Origin: Myxococcales bacterium
GTDB lineage: Bacteria; Myxococcota; Myxococcia; Myxococcales; Myxococcaceae
Assembly (NCBI GenBank): GCA_016191815.1
Contig: JACPVI010000014.1
Location: 1 to 64,000 of the forward strand
Direction of reading: 5' to 3'
DNA length: 64,000 bases
Positions within the stretch are counted from its first letter, which is position 1; the number at the start of each line of letters is the position of its first letter. A model generated the notes under the pieces. That model had not been told where the DNA came from and did no database searches. It was given only the letters and a program-made list of their open reading frames with translations. Shown here in pieces: positions 35,355 through 44,868 of this stretch. The position numbers and the translations under genes are program-made.

Positions 35355-36895
35355 GGAGTCCTCGATGCCGCTCGCGATGGTTGGACGTTGTGCTCCTCCT
35401 CTTGCTGTCCGGCCTCGCCAGGCCGGCGGAGGCCCGCCGCTTCGCGCTCGCGATCGGACAGAACGTCGGCGATCCAGGCGAGGAGCGCCTCCGCTTCGCT
35501 GATGCCGACGCCGCTCGCTTGCTCGAGGCCATGGTGGAAGTGGGCGGCGTCTCTTTGGGCGACGCCACGGCCCTGCGCGGCGCGGAGGCCGAAGGGGTGC
35601 GTTCGGCGCTGGCCGCTCTCGAGTCACGCATGGCCCGGGAAGCCACGAGGGCTGACCAGCTCCTCCTGTACGTTTCCGCCCACGCCGACGAGGGTGAGCT
35701 GCACCTTGGCGGCACGCGCCTACCCCTCGCCGAGCTGAACGACTTCCTCCGCCGCGCGCCAGTGGGAGTGGCGATGCTGGTGGTGGACTCGTGCCGCTCT
35801 GGCGCCGTCACCCGCCTCAAGGGCCTCAGGCCGGTGGAGGGCGCTCGGGTCTTGGTCGAAGCGGCGGAGATCGCCGGCCGCATCGTCATCAGCTCCTCGG
35901 GGCCCGACGAGTACGCCCAGGAGTCCGATGAGCTGGGAGGCAGCTACTTCACCCACCACTTGGTGGCCGCCATCCGAGGCGCGGCGGATACCTCGCGCGA
36001 CGGGCGAGTGACGCTGCAGGAGGCCTATTCGTACGCGTACGCCCGTACCCTCGAGTCCACCTTCTCTACTCCCGGCGGGGTCCAGCGGCCGAGCTACCAC
36101 GTGGATCTCCGCGGCCACGGGGAGCTGGTGCTCTCGGAGCCTTCCCGCGGGCGAGGGCGGCTGGTGCTCGATATCGAGCCGGCCGGGCGCTGGCAGATCG
36201 CCTCCGCCGACGGCCGCACGCTGGTCGCCCAGCTCGACAAGGCCCAAGGGCCGGTGGTGCTCGGCCTCTCGCCCGGAAAGTACCGGGTGAGGACGCGCTC
36301 CGACGACGGCCAGCTCGAGCGCACCGTCTCGGTGCCCGAGGGCGGCGAGGCGGTGGTGCGCTTCGCCGAGCTCGAGTGGACTCCGGTGCCGAAGGTCGCG
36401 ATGAAGGGGGGCTCGCTGCTGACCGCATACCTGGGCGGCACCGCGTCCACGGGCATCGTCCGCGGAATCGACGCCACCCTCGGCGTGGAGGTCCGCCTCC
36501 ATCTGGCGCGTCCCGGCCTGCTTGGCCCCGTGGACACCGCCGCGCTGGCGATCGCCTATCGCCGCGCCGAGGGGAGCAGGTCCGTCCGCTTCGGGCAGGA
36601 CGAGCTGGAGGTCCGCCTCGGGTCCGAGCGCAGTTTCGGGGCCGGGCGGATGAGCTTCGCCCTCGGCCCGGAGGTCGGGGCGCTCCTGGTGCTCCAGAGC
36701 AATCTCCCCGACGGGAGCGGCCGGACCGGGCTCGAGGGCTACGCCGGCCTGACGGCCCAAGCGCGCCTCCGTCTCTCGAGGAGGCTCGGCATCTTCCTGT
36801 CGGCCAGCGGCGGCGCCGCCGCGGTCAAGCGCGACTCCGGAGTGAGCGCCACCTGGCGCGCCCTGGGAGCCATGGGAGTGGCCGCCGACCTCTGA
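35351..36895 (+). CDS. Caspase-family (C14-like) exported protein with C-terminal barrel-like domain
   Basis: The product is 514 residues from GTG 35351 in a GTGA overlap. A signal peptide (WLDVVLLLLLSGLARPAEA) precedes a caspase-like domain: ARRFALAIGQNVGD, RLRFADADAARLLEAMVEVG, catalytic His in QLLLYVSAHADEGELHLGG, catalytic Cys in VGVAMLVVDSCRSGAVTR, and GGSYFTHHLVAAIRGAADT. Both residues of the dyad are present. Residues about 270-370 form a beta-rich linker, and the last 150 residues alternate like an outer-membrane beta-barrel. A 154-bp piece of this gene is duplicated at 29540-29693. Sigma, anti-sigma and caspase genes form one coupled operon. Confidence 0.85.
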   Translation: MRSPRCRSRWLDVVLLLLLSGLARPAEARRFALAIGQNVGDPGEERLRFADADAARLLEAMVEVGGVSLGDATALRGAEAEGVRSALAALESRMAREATRADQLLLYVSAHADEGELHLGGTRLPLAELNDFLRRAPVGVAMLVVDSCRSGAVTRLKGLRPVEGARVLVEAAEIAGRIVISSSGPDEYAQESDELGGSYFTHHLVAAIRGAADTSRDGRVTLQEAYSYAYARTLESTFSTPGGVQRPSYHVDLRGHGELVLSEPSRGRGRLVLDIEPAGRWQIASADGRTLVAQLDKAQGPVVLGLSPGKYRVRTRSDDGQLERTVSVPEGGEAVVRFAELEWTPVPKVAMKGGSLLTAYLGGTASTGIVRGIDATLGVEVRLHLARPGLLGPVDTAALAIAYRRAEGSRSVRFGQDELEVRLGSERSFGAGRMSFALGPEVGALLVLQSNLPDGSGRTGLEGYAGLTAQARLRLSRRLGIFLSASGGAAAVKRDSGVSATWRALGAMGVAADL

Positions 36896-36946
36896 ACGGG
36901 AAGCTGCACATCGAAACGGGCAAGTCCTGAGCTAGCATGCCGGCTC

Positions 36947-38410
36947 GTGCCGGCGGCACCCGCACGCTACGTGGCTCGGGACGCGCTGGGCGAGCTGTGG
37001 ACCGAGAAGCGAGGCCGGCGCGTCGTGACCGTGCGGCGGCTCAACCTCCCGCCGCCGATCGCCGAGCAGGTCAGCCGGGACACGGCTGCCGCCGCCAAGC
37101 TCACCCACGACAACATCTTGCGGCCCCTGGAGGTCGGCGAGAGCAAGAACAAGCTCCAGATCGTCTACGAGATGACCGAGGGCCGGACGCTGCGGGCACT
37201 GCTCACCACGCTGGCGGCCACCGGCGAGAAGCTCCCGGTGAGCCAGGCGACCTGGGTCATCATGGAGGTGCTCAAGGCCCTGGAGCACGCCCACGGCCGC
37301 GTCGACGAGAAGAAGCGGCCGGTCCCGGTGTTCCACGGCCGCCTCTCGCCCGAGCACGTCGTGCTCACCAAGGCGGGCGAGGTGCGGGTGACCGGGTTCG
37401 GCCTCGAGGCGGCGGCCCGGCATCTGCTCCGGGACGCATCGAAGCTCGACCCGGCGTTCGCCTACGTCGCCCCCGAGCAGGTCAGGGGCGAGCAACTGGT
37501 GGCGGCCTCCGACAACTTTGCCGCGGGCTGCATTCTGGCCGAGGCCCTGCTCGGCGAGGCGCTGTTTCTCGAGTCGAATCTCTCCAAGACCTTCGACGCC
37601 ATCCTCAACCGGCCTCTGCCGGTGATTCGCAAGCGGCGCGACAACGTGCCGCTGGCACTGGACGAGGCGCTGGCGTGGTCGCTGGAGAAGAACCCCGACC
37701 AGCGTTGCCCGAGAGTCGACGCCCTCCTGACGCGCCTGTCGGCCTTCCAGGGAATGATCGCGGTGGGAGATCGCATCAAACCAGGCGAGCACGCCGGGCG
37801 CCTCGCCGATCTGATTCGGCTTCGGATGAAGGATGCGGCGGCGCCGGCCCTCGACATGACCAGCCTCGAGGCGGTGGACGAGAACACCGCGCCCGGTCTC
37901 GATGAGCCGATCGTCACCAAGGTGATCGCCAACCCGCTCTTCCGCGGCGGAAGAAGGCTGCTCACGGTGCTTCGCGCGGTGGCGGTGCTCTCCCTCGCCG
38001 TGCTCGGGGTGGGAATCTGGGCGAAGTGGCCCCAACTTCGAGGGCCGATCGAAGAGCGCCTCCCCGAGGCGTTGGTGCGTTACCTGCGTCTTGCCCCCGC
38101 CACTGCGGCGCCCGCCCTAGCGACTCCCGCCGCCGCAGCGCCCGACGCCGGGGAGCCAGACGCCGGGGAGCCAGACGCCGGGGCGACGCAGCCTCGGATG
38201 GCGATGCTCAGCATCCACACCATTCCCGCCTCGGCGGTGAGCCTCGACGGCAAGCCGGTCGGTCGAACTCCGCTCGAAAGTCTCGAGGTCGCCCCCGGGG
38301 AACACACGCTGGAGTTCGTCTCGGTGCGCCCGCGCCTCAAGGTTTCCCGGCGCATCACCCTCGCCGAGGGGGAGAAGAAGAAGCTCAAGCTCAGGCTGAA
38401 GCGCCGCTGA
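36947..38410 (+). CDS. Membrane-bound pseudokinase with PEGA domain
   Basis: The product is 487 residues from GTG 36947. Residues about 10-260 follow the Hanks kinase fold, but key residues are lost. The ATP Lys motif reads VVTVRRL, the catalytic HRD reads HGRLSPEHV (no Asp) and DFG reads VTGFGL. The fold shows in TWVIMEVLKALEHAHGRV, YVAPEQVRG and GCILAEALLGE. One transmembrane helix (VLRAVAVLSLAVLGVGIW, about 345-365) leads to an Ala/Asp linker and a C-terminal PEGA-type domain (LSIHTIPASAVSLDGKPVGR then LEVAPGEHTLEFV). It probably binds, but does not phosphorylate, a partner. Confidence 0.82.
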   Translation: MPAAPARYVARDALGELWTEKRGRRVVTVRRLNLPPPIAEQVSRDTAAAAKLTHDNILRPLEVGESKNKLQIVYEMTEGRTLRALLTTLAATGEKLPVSQATWVIMEVLKALEHAHGRVDEKKRPVPVFHGRLSPEHVVLTKAGEVRVTGFGLEAAARHLLRDASKLDPAFAYVAPEQVRGEQLVAASDNFAAGCILAEALLGEALFLESNLSKTFDAILNRPLPVIRKRRDNVPLALDEALAWSLEKNPDQRCPRVDALLTRLSAFQGMIAVGDRIKPGEHAGRLADLIRLRMKDAAAPALDMTSLEAVDENTAPGLDEPIVTKVIANPLFRGGRRLLTVLRAVAVLSLAVLGVGIWAKWPQLRGPIEERLPEALVRYLRLAPATAAPALATPAAAAPDAGEPDAGEPDAGATQPRMAMLSIHTIPASAVSLDGKPVGRTPLESLEVAPGEHTLEFVSVRPRLKVSRRITLAEGEKKKLKLRLKRR

Positions 38411-38517
38411 CAGGTTCCCGCTCCCAGCCGCAGCAAGTGTGGCCCGCCGAGCGCCGATGTCCCATCCCGGCCGGCACAGGTGTCCAAGGCCACGGCCGGA
38501 ACGTGGAGAGGGATCCG

Positions 38518-40617
38518 ATGCGTGGACTGAGGATGGACTTTGGCCGCGCGGCCTTCGGGCCGTTGGCTTTCGCGCTCATGTTGACGTCTTGCGGCGAGCT
38601 TCCGCCACCCTTTGGCCCCGAGGCGAGGAGCACCGGCGGGCGGGAGCGGTGGAGCACCCCGCGCCCGCTTCCTCCTCCGCGAGGAATCGAGGCGCAGCCG
38701 ACGCTCTCCCGGTTCCGCGACTGCGAGGAGCTGGAGCAGCACATCCAGGACACCGCAGTATTGGAGATGCGGACCACGCTCGAGAGCTACAAGAAGTATG
38801 CGTACCAGAGCAGCTGGGGGAGCGGAGGCGGCGCGGACGGCGGGGCCTCGGCGGGCATGGGTTCGGGCGGAGGGGCCGGCGGCGGCGGCGGCTCCGCGGG
38901 GCCTTCCCAGTACACCCAGACCAACGTTCAGACCCGCGGCGTGGACGAGGCGGACATCGTGAAGAACGACGGCACGCGGATCTTCGTCGCCTCCGGCAAG
39001 TGGGTGCACCTCGCCCGGAGCTGGCCGCCGGAGCAGCTAGGGCTGGTCACCTCCGTCTCCATCGAGGGTTGGGTGGGAGAGATGTTCCTCGAGGAGAAGG
39101 ACCGGCTGGTGGTCTTCTCGAGCGTGAGCGGGCCTTCGAAGGACTACGGCTGCGGCACCTACGGCTGCTACGGCGGCTACACCAAGGTGACGGTGCTCTC
39201 GGTGGCGGAGCTGGCGAGCCCCAAGAAGCTCGCCGAGTACTACCTTCCCGGCTCGTACATCAGCTCGCGGCGCATCGGGCCGTCGGTCAGGCTGGTGTTG
39301 AGCGACCACCTCCGCTGGCCGGCCGAGGTCCGCACCTGGCTGGACTACCAGCCCAACCGCACCGCGGAGGACGTCTCGCGCGCCTACGATGAGCTGATCG
39401 CGAAGAACGAGACGCTCATCCGCGCCCAGCCGCTCTCGGCCTGGTTGGTTCCCGCGCAGGTGCGAAGCGGCGAATCCCTGGTGGAGGTGCCTCGCCAATG
39501 CGACAGCTTCTTCGCGCCGAACGGCTCCACGCGCCTGGGGATGCTCACCATCGCCACCGTGCACCTGGACCTGCCGGGCGAGGTGGGGCAGACCTCGGTG
39601 GTCGCCTCTCCGGGAGAGGTCTACGCCTCGGCGGAGTCGCTCTACGTGGCCAACCGGCACTGGTGGTGGTGGTCCGAGCCGGGACAGACCGACTACACCT
39701 ATCTGCACAAGTTCGACATCCGCGATCCGTACGAGGCGCGCTACGCGGGCTCCGGCGCGGTCGCCGGGCACATCGTGGACCAGTTCTCGATGGACGAGCA
39801 CCGCGGCTACTTCCGGGTGGCGACCACCATCAACACCCGGCTCGACAACGACTGGCGGATGCAGACTACCAACCGAGTCACGGTGTTCGCCGAGCAGGAG
39901 GGGTTCCTCGCGCAAGTGGGGAGGACCGAGGACCTGGCCCCTGGAGAGCGCATCTTCAGTGCGCGCTTCGCTGGGGACAAAGGCTACCTGGTCACCTTCC
40001 GGCAGGTCGACCCGCTGTTCACCCTGGATCTCCGCGCCCCGAGCGCCCCGCGGAAGGTGGGAGAGCTGAAGGTGCCGGGATTCTCCTCCTACATCCATCC
40101 GATGGATGACGGGCACCTGCTCACCATCGGCGTCCACATCCCCGAGCAGCAGACGACCTGGAGCGAGCGCTCGCTCAAGCTCTCGATGTTCGACGTGACG
40201 GACCTCGCCCACCCGCGCGAAACCTTCACCCAGAAGGTGGGCAGCTGGGCCAGCTACTCGGAGGCGCTCTGGCAGCACAAGGCCTTCAATTACTTCCCGG
40301 AGCGGAAGCTGCTGGCCATCCCCTTCGTGGACTGGAGCTACTCGAGCGGGGACTACTGGTCGAGCTTCGTGAGCGAGCTTCGGGTGTTCGAGGTCGACGC
40401 GGTGACGGGCTTCAAGGCCAGGGGCGCGATCTCGATGAAGGACCTCTACCAGAACGCCGGCGGCACCTACTGGAGCTACTGGTGGGCGCCCTACGTGCGG
40501 CGGAGCGTGATGGCCGACGACTACGTCTACGCCGTCTCCGACGCGGGCCTCCGAGTGGCGGCCTCCGGCTCCTTGTCCACGCCGATTGCCACCGTCACCT
40601 TCCCCAAGGCCCAGTGA
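38518..40617 (+). CDS. Beta-propeller domain lipoprotein
   Basis: The product is 699 residues from ATG 38518 behind GTGGAGAGGG. The signal ends in a lipobox (FGPLAFALMLTSC). After a Gly-rich linker comes a beta-propeller protein of the PF09826 type: QTNVQTRGVDEADIVKNDGT near 140, FVASGKWVHLARSW, VTVLSVAELASPKKLAEYYL, YLHKFDIRDPYEARYAGSG and FSARFAGDKGYLVTFRQVDP. The QVxGVDEAD-type phrase is the family hallmark. These secreted propellers are widespread in archaea and bacteria and lack an assigned function. It converges with the RND pump gene, one base apart. Confidence 0.82.
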   Translation: MRGLRMDFGRAAFGPLAFALMLTSCGELPPPFGPEARSTGGRERWSTPRPLPPPRGIEAQPTLSRFRDCEELEQHIQDTAVLEMRTTLESYKKYAYQSSWGSGGGADGGASAGMGSGGGAGGGGGSAGPSQYTQTNVQTRGVDEADIVKNDGTRIFVASGKWVHLARSWPPEQLGLVTSVSIEGWVGEMFLEEKDRLVVFSSVSGPSKDYGCGTYGCYGGYTKVTVLSVAELASPKKLAEYYLPGSYISSRRIGPSVRLVLSDHLRWPAEVRTWLDYQPNRTAEDVSRAYDELIAKNETLIRAQPLSAWLVPAQVRSGESLVEVPRQCDSFFAPNGSTRLGMLTIATVHLDLPGEVGQTSVVASPGEVYASAESLYVANRHWWWWSEPGQTDYTYLHKFDIRDPYEARYAGSGAVAGHIVDQFSMDEHRGYFRVATTINTRLDNDWRMQTTNRVTVFAEQEGFLAQVGRTEDLAPGERIFSARFAGDKGYLVTFRQVDPLFTLDLRAPSAPRKVGELKVPGFSSYIHPMDDGHLLTIGVHIPEQQTTWSERSLKLSMFDVTDLAHPRETFTQKVGSWASYSEALWQHKAFNYFPERKLLAIPFVDWSYSSGDYWSSFVSELRVFEVDAVTGFKARGAISMKDLYQNAGGTYWSYWWAPYVRRSVMADDYVYAVSDAGLRVAASGSLSTPIATVTFPKAQ

Positions 40618-40618
40618 G

Positions 40619-43600
40619 TCAGCGGGATCTCGCCTCGCGCGGCCGTGCCTCGGCGTCAGGGGCCGTACCCAAGGGAGCCGCCGCAGGCGCCGGTTTTCCG
40701 AAGAGCCCACCCAGCCACACCTTGGCCCGGTCCGCCAGGACGTAGAAGGCTGGCACCACCAAGAGGCTCAAGGCGGTGGAGACGATCAGCCCGCCGATCA
40801 CCGCGATCGCCATCGGCCGCCTCGTCTCCGCTCCGGGCCCCAACGAGAACGCCGCCGGCGCCGCCGCCATCATCGTCGCCACCGAGGTCATCAGGATCGG
40901 CCGCAGCCGGATCGGCCCCGCCCGCTTCATCGCCTCCAGCGCCGCATGCCCCTCGCGCCTGAGCCGGGTCGCGTAATCCACCAGGATGATCGAGTTCTTC
41001 TTCACGATCCCCATCAGCAGCAACAGCCCGATCATGCTGAAGACGTTCAGGCTGGTGCCGGTGACCTTCAGCGCCACCGCCGCCCCCACCACCGACAGGG
41101 GGAGGATGGTCAGCACCGTCACCGGGTGGAGGAAGGAATTGAACTGCGAAGCCAGCACCATGTACGCGACGATGATCCCCAGCACCAAGGCGAACACCAG
41201 GCTCCCCATCGACTCGCGGTACGCCACGCTCGCCCCGCCCAACACCGCCCGGTAGCCGGTGGGCATCTCCTTCGAGAGCCGCTCCACGAAGTGGAGAGCC
41301 TCCTCCTGCGAGTGGCCCTTGGCGATGTTGGCGAAGAGGGTGATCGCCCGCTCCCGGTCGCGCCGGGTGATCGCCTGGAGCGCCGGCCGCTCCTCTTGCG
41401 TCACCAGCGCCGACATGGGCAAGAGCGCCCCGGACGAGGAGCGCACCTTGAGCCTGCCCAAGTCCTCCGGCCGCGCCCGCTGGGAGGCCAACAGCCGCAT
41501 CCGCACGTCCACCCTCCGCCCGCCGGTGGAGTACTTGCCCACCCGGACCCCGCCCACCAGCGCGTTCAAGGTTCCCGCCACCTCCTCCACCGAGACGCCC
41601 AGGTCCGCCGCCCGGCTGCGGTCCGGAGTGATCCGCAGCTCCGGCATCCCGAGCTGGTAGTCGGTGTCCAGATCCACCACCAGCGCGCTGTGCGCAAGCT
41701 GCTGCTTGACCCGGTCGGCGTGAGACACCAGCGTCGGCCAGTCCGGTCCGCGCACCGAGAACTCCACCGGGAATCCCCGCTGCGCGGTGAAGCCCGCCTG
41801 CGAGAGGTCCTGCACCACCGCCCGCAAGCCCGGGTAGGAGTTCAGCTCCCCCCGGAGCATCGCCGCGAAGGCCGCCTGGGAGAGCTTCCGCTCCGAGGGC
41901 GGAACCAGGGTGACGAACATGATCCCGGTGTTCACCCCGCCGCCGCCGAAGCCCCCCACCACCGCGAAGGCCCGCCTCACCTCGGGGCGGGCGTTGACGA
42001 AGGCCTCAGCCCGGCGGAAGAGGCGGTCGGTCTCCTCGAGGTCCGAGCCCACCGCGGTCTGCAGCCGCAGCATGAGCCGGCTCTGATCCTGCGAGGGCAC
42101 GAACTCTCCCGGCAGGCTGCGGAAGAGGAACACCGCTCCCACCAAGAGCCCCACCGCCACAAGGAGCACCAAAAACGGCCTGCGGAGCCCGTGGCCGAGC
42201 AAGAATCCGTAGGCGCGCTCCAACCGGGAGAAGGAGCGGTCCACCAACCGGCCCAGCCAGCGCCGGTCCTCTCGCGAGGTCCGGAGCAATTGCGCGCACC
42301 GTGCCGGCGCCAGAGTCACCGCCTCCACGTAGCTGAAGAGCACCGCCAGGCAGAGGGTGACGCCGAACTGGAGGAAGAAGCGGCCCACCACTCCCTGCAT
42401 GAACACCACCGGGATGAAGATCGCCACCACCGCCAACGTGGCGGACATGGCCGCGAAGGTGATCTCCGCGGTCCCTTCTCGCGCGGCCCGGACCCGGTCC
42501 TTCCCGCCCTCCGCGTGGCGGAAGATGTTCTCCATCACCATGATCGCGTCGTCCACCACCAGGCCGACCGCCAGCGCCAACCCGAGCAGGGTGAAGGTGT
42601 TGAGGGTGAAGCCGAGGAAGTAGATCACCGCCACCGTCCCGAACAGCGACATCGGAATGGCGAGCACCACGTTGAGCGTGCTGGAGAGCGAGCCCAGGAA
42701 CATCCAGCACACCAGCGCGGTGAGCAGCACCGCGAGGAGCAACTCCAGCTCGATTTCCCTCACCGAGTCCTCGATGAAGCGGGTGCCGTCGAAGTTGATG
42801 CCCAGCTCCATCCCCTCCGGCAGCGTCTTGCGGATCAGCTCCAGCTCGGCCCGCACCGCCCGCGCCACCGCCACCGCGTTGGCCCCGCGCTGCTTCTTCA
42901 CCCCCAGCCCCTGGGCGGGCGCGCCGTTCACCCGGGCCAGCCGCCGCACGTCCTCGAAGCCGTCCTCCACCAGCGCCACTTGCGAGAGGTACACCGGCGA
43001 GCCGTCCACCTCGCGCACCACGATGTTCCGCAGGGTGTCGAGGTCCAAGGCCTCGCCCATCACCCGCACGTTCACCTCGCGCCCCTCGGTCTCCAGCCGG
43101 CCCGCGGGCAGCTCGACGTGCTGCCTCCGGAGCGCCGCCACCACGTCCGAGGCGGTCACCCCGTGCGCGTCCAGCCACTCGGCGTTCAGCCACAGTCGGA
43201 CGTTGCGCTCCAGGTAGCCGCCCATCATCACCTCGCCCACCCCGGTCAAGGACTGGATGCGGTCCTTCACCCGGTAGCGCGAGAAGTCGGAGATGACCTG
43301 CTGCGCGAACGGCCCGGAGAGGCCGATCCACATGATCGGCTGGTCCTCCGGGTTGGTCTTCGACACCACCGGCGGATCCAGATCGCGAGGCAGGCGCATC
43401 TGGGCCTGGGCCACCCGGGTCTGCACCTCCTGCAGGGCGACGTCCACGTTCCGCCGCAGGTCCAGCTCGAGGGTGATGCTCCCCCCGCCCTGGCGCGAGG
43501 AGGAGGTGAGGCTCTTCACCCCCTCCACCTGCACCAGCCCCTCTTCCAGAGGCTCGATGACGTCGTGCTCCACCACCTCCGGCGCGGCGCCCTCCCAGGA

Positions 43601-43747
43601 CACCGAGACGCTGATGGTGGGGAAGTCCACGTCGGGGAACTGGCTGATGCCGAGGCGCCAGGCCGCCACCAGGCCGAACACCACGGTGGCCAGCATCAGC
43701 ATCCAGGCCAAAACCGGCCGGCGGATGCAGACCTCGGTGAGGTTCAA
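40619..43747 (-). CDS. RND-family efflux pump inner-membrane transporter (HAE-1-like)
   Basis: The product is 1042 residues from TTG 43747, in a TTGA overlap with the adaptor gene. Typical layout: helix 1 CIRRPVLAWMLMLATVVFGL, porter domain with FPDVDFPTISVSVSWEGAAP, then helices 2-6 with the proton-relay Asp pair in GLALAVGLVVDDAIMVMEN. A second half has GSLVFALVLGIIVAYMVLAS and GIVKKNSIILVDYATRLRRE. All core features of AcrB-like drug/proton antiporters are present and the length is normal. The three genes TolC-like, adaptor and pump overlap end to start, so a complete tripartite pump is encoded. Confidence 0.92.
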   Translation of the reverse strand: MNLTEVCIRRPVLAWMLMLATVVFGLVAAWRLGISQFPDVDFPTISVSVSWEGAAPEVVEHDVIEPLEEGLVQVEGVKSLTSSSRQGGGSITLELDLRRNVDVALQEVQTRVAQAQMRLPRDLDPPVVSKTNPEDQPIMWIGLSGPFAQQVISDFSRYRVKDRIQSLTGVGEVMMGGYLERNVRLWLNAEWLDAHGVTASDVVAALRRQHVELPAGRLETEGREVNVRVMGEALDLDTLRNIVVREVDGSPVYLSQVALVEDGFEDVRRLARVNGAPAQGLGVKKQRGANAVAVARAVRAELELIRKTLPEGMELGINFDGTRFIEDSVREIELELLLAVLLTALVCWMFLGSLSSTLNVVLAIPMSLFGTVAVIYFLGFTLNTFTLLGLALAVGLVVDDAIMVMENIFRHAEGGKDRVRAAREGTAEITFAAMSATLAVVAIFIPVVFMQGVVGRFFLQFGVTLCLAVLFSYVEAVTLAPARCAQLLRTSREDRRWLGRLVDRSFSRLERAYGFLLGHGLRRPFLVLLVAVGLLVGAVFLFRSLPGEFVPSQDQSRLMLRLQTAVGSDLEETDRLFRRAEAFVNARPEVRRAFAVVGGFGGGGVNTGIMFVTLVPPSERKLSQAAFAAMLRGELNSYPGLRAVVQDLSQAGFTAQRGFPVEFSVRGPDWPTLVSHADRVKQQLAHSALVVDLDTDYQLGMPELRITPDRSRAADLGVSVEEVAGTLNALVGGVRVGKYSTGGRRVDVRMRLLASQRARPEDLGRLKVRSSSGALLPMSALVTQEERPALQAITRRDRERAITLFANIAKGHSQEEALHFVERLSKEMPTGYRAVLGGASVAYRESMGSLVFALVLGIIVAYMVLASQFNSFLHPVTVLTILPLSVVGAAVALKVTGTSLNVFSMIGLLLLMGIVKKNSIILVDYATRLRREGHAALEAMKRAGPIRLRPILMTSVATMMAAAPAAFSLGPGAETRRPMAIAVIGGLIVSTALSLLVVPAFYVLADRAKVWLGGLFGKPAPAAAPLGTAPDAEARPREARSR

Positions 43748-44868
43748 GGCCGCCCCCCGGGCACCGCCCGCTCACGGGCCTCCGGAGCCGCCTGGCCGGA
43801 CACCGACACCTTGACCCCGTCGCGCAAGGCCTCCGCGCCCCGCACCACCAAGGACTCGCCCACCGACAGCCCGCCGCGCACCTCCACCTTGCCGTCCGGC
43901 GTGCGCAGGCCCAGCTCGAGCACGCGCTCCTTCGCCAGGCCATCCTCCACCACGAAGGCGAGGAAGCCGCGCTCGCTCGGGCGCACCGAGGTCTGCGGCA
44001 CCACCGGAGAGCCGCCGCTCTTCCCCACCGGCACCGTCACCTCGGCGAAAGCGCCGGGGCGCAGCTTGTCCTTCTCGGGATCATCCACCTCCGCGGTCAC
44101 CGCCACCATCCGGGAGCCCTCGTCCGCGGCGTCCGCCACGTGGGTGATGCGCGAGGAGTAGGGCCTGGCTTCCCCCCGGAGGGCAAAGCGGGCCACCATC
44201 CCCACCCGCAGCCTGGGCGCGTCCGGCTCCGGCACCTTGAAGCGGAGGAGCAACGGTTCCCTGCGGAGCAGAGTCGCCAGCACCGTCCCCGGCTGCACGT
44301 ACTGTCCGGTCTGCACGGTGCGCGTCTGCAGCACTCCGGAGACCGGCGCCCGCACGTAGGCGTCGCGGACGTTCAGCTCGGCCTGGGCCAGCGCCACCTC
44401 CGCCGACTGCAGCTCCGCCGCCGCCGCGAGGGCGCGGGTGCGCCAGGTCTCCAGCTCCTCGCCGCGGATCAGCCCGGGGCTCTTCTCGTCCACCGACTCC
44501 CGCCGCTTGAGCCCCGCGTCCGCCTCGGCCTTGGCCGCCGCCGCCTTCTCCACCGCCGCCTTCGCCGAGCGGACCGCCAAGGAGAAACGGGTCGGCTCGA
44601 TCTCCGCCAGCACCGTCCCCTCCTTCACCGACTGCCCCTCGGAGAAGCGCACCCGGTCCACCACTCCGGCCACCCGGGCGGTCACCTGCACCCGCTCGAA
44701 GGCCTCCACCGAGCCCACCGCGGAGAGGGTGTACTCCACGTCGCGCGAGGCGACCTCCTCCACCTCCACCGGGAAAGCCAGCGGCCCCTTGGGGGAGCGC
44801 GCGGCGGAGCCCTCCGGCTTGGAGCAAGCCGCGAGGAGGAGCAAGGCAAGCGCGAGGCTGCGAATCAT
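43744..44868 (-). CDS. RND efflux periplasmic adaptor lipoprotein
   Basis: The product is 374 residues from ATG 44868 behind AAGGAGC. A lipoprotein signal (MIRSLALALLLLAAC) is followed by the membrane-fusion fold. The lipoyl half is VEAFERVQVTARVAGVVDRV and GTVLAEIEPTRF, with a helical hairpin at about 95-170. The second lipoyl half is YVRAPVSGVLQTRTVQTGQY, followed by barrel strands LLRFKVPEPDAPRLRVG and membrane-proximal PVVPQTSVRPSERG. It bridges the pump and the outer-membrane channel. Both ends overlap neighbouring genes by 4 bp. Confidence 0.92.
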   Translation of the reverse strand: MIRSLALALLLLAACSKPEGSAARSPKGPLAFPVEVEEVASRDVEYTLSAVGSVEAFERVQVTARVAGVVDRVRFSEGQSVKEGTVLAEIEPTRFSLAVRSAKAAVEKAAAAKAEADAGLKRRESVDEKSPGLIRGEELETWRTRALAAAAELQSAEVALAQAELNVRDAYVRAPVSGVLQTRTVQTGQYVQPGTVLATLLRREPLLLRFKVPEPDAPRLRVGMVARFALRGEARPYSSRITHVADAADEGSRMVAVTAEVDDPEKDKLRPGAFAEVTVPVGKSGGSPVVPQTSVRPSERGFLAFVVEDGLAKERVLELGLRTPDGKVEVRGGLSVGESLVVRGAEALRDGVKVSVSGQAAPEARERAVPGGRP

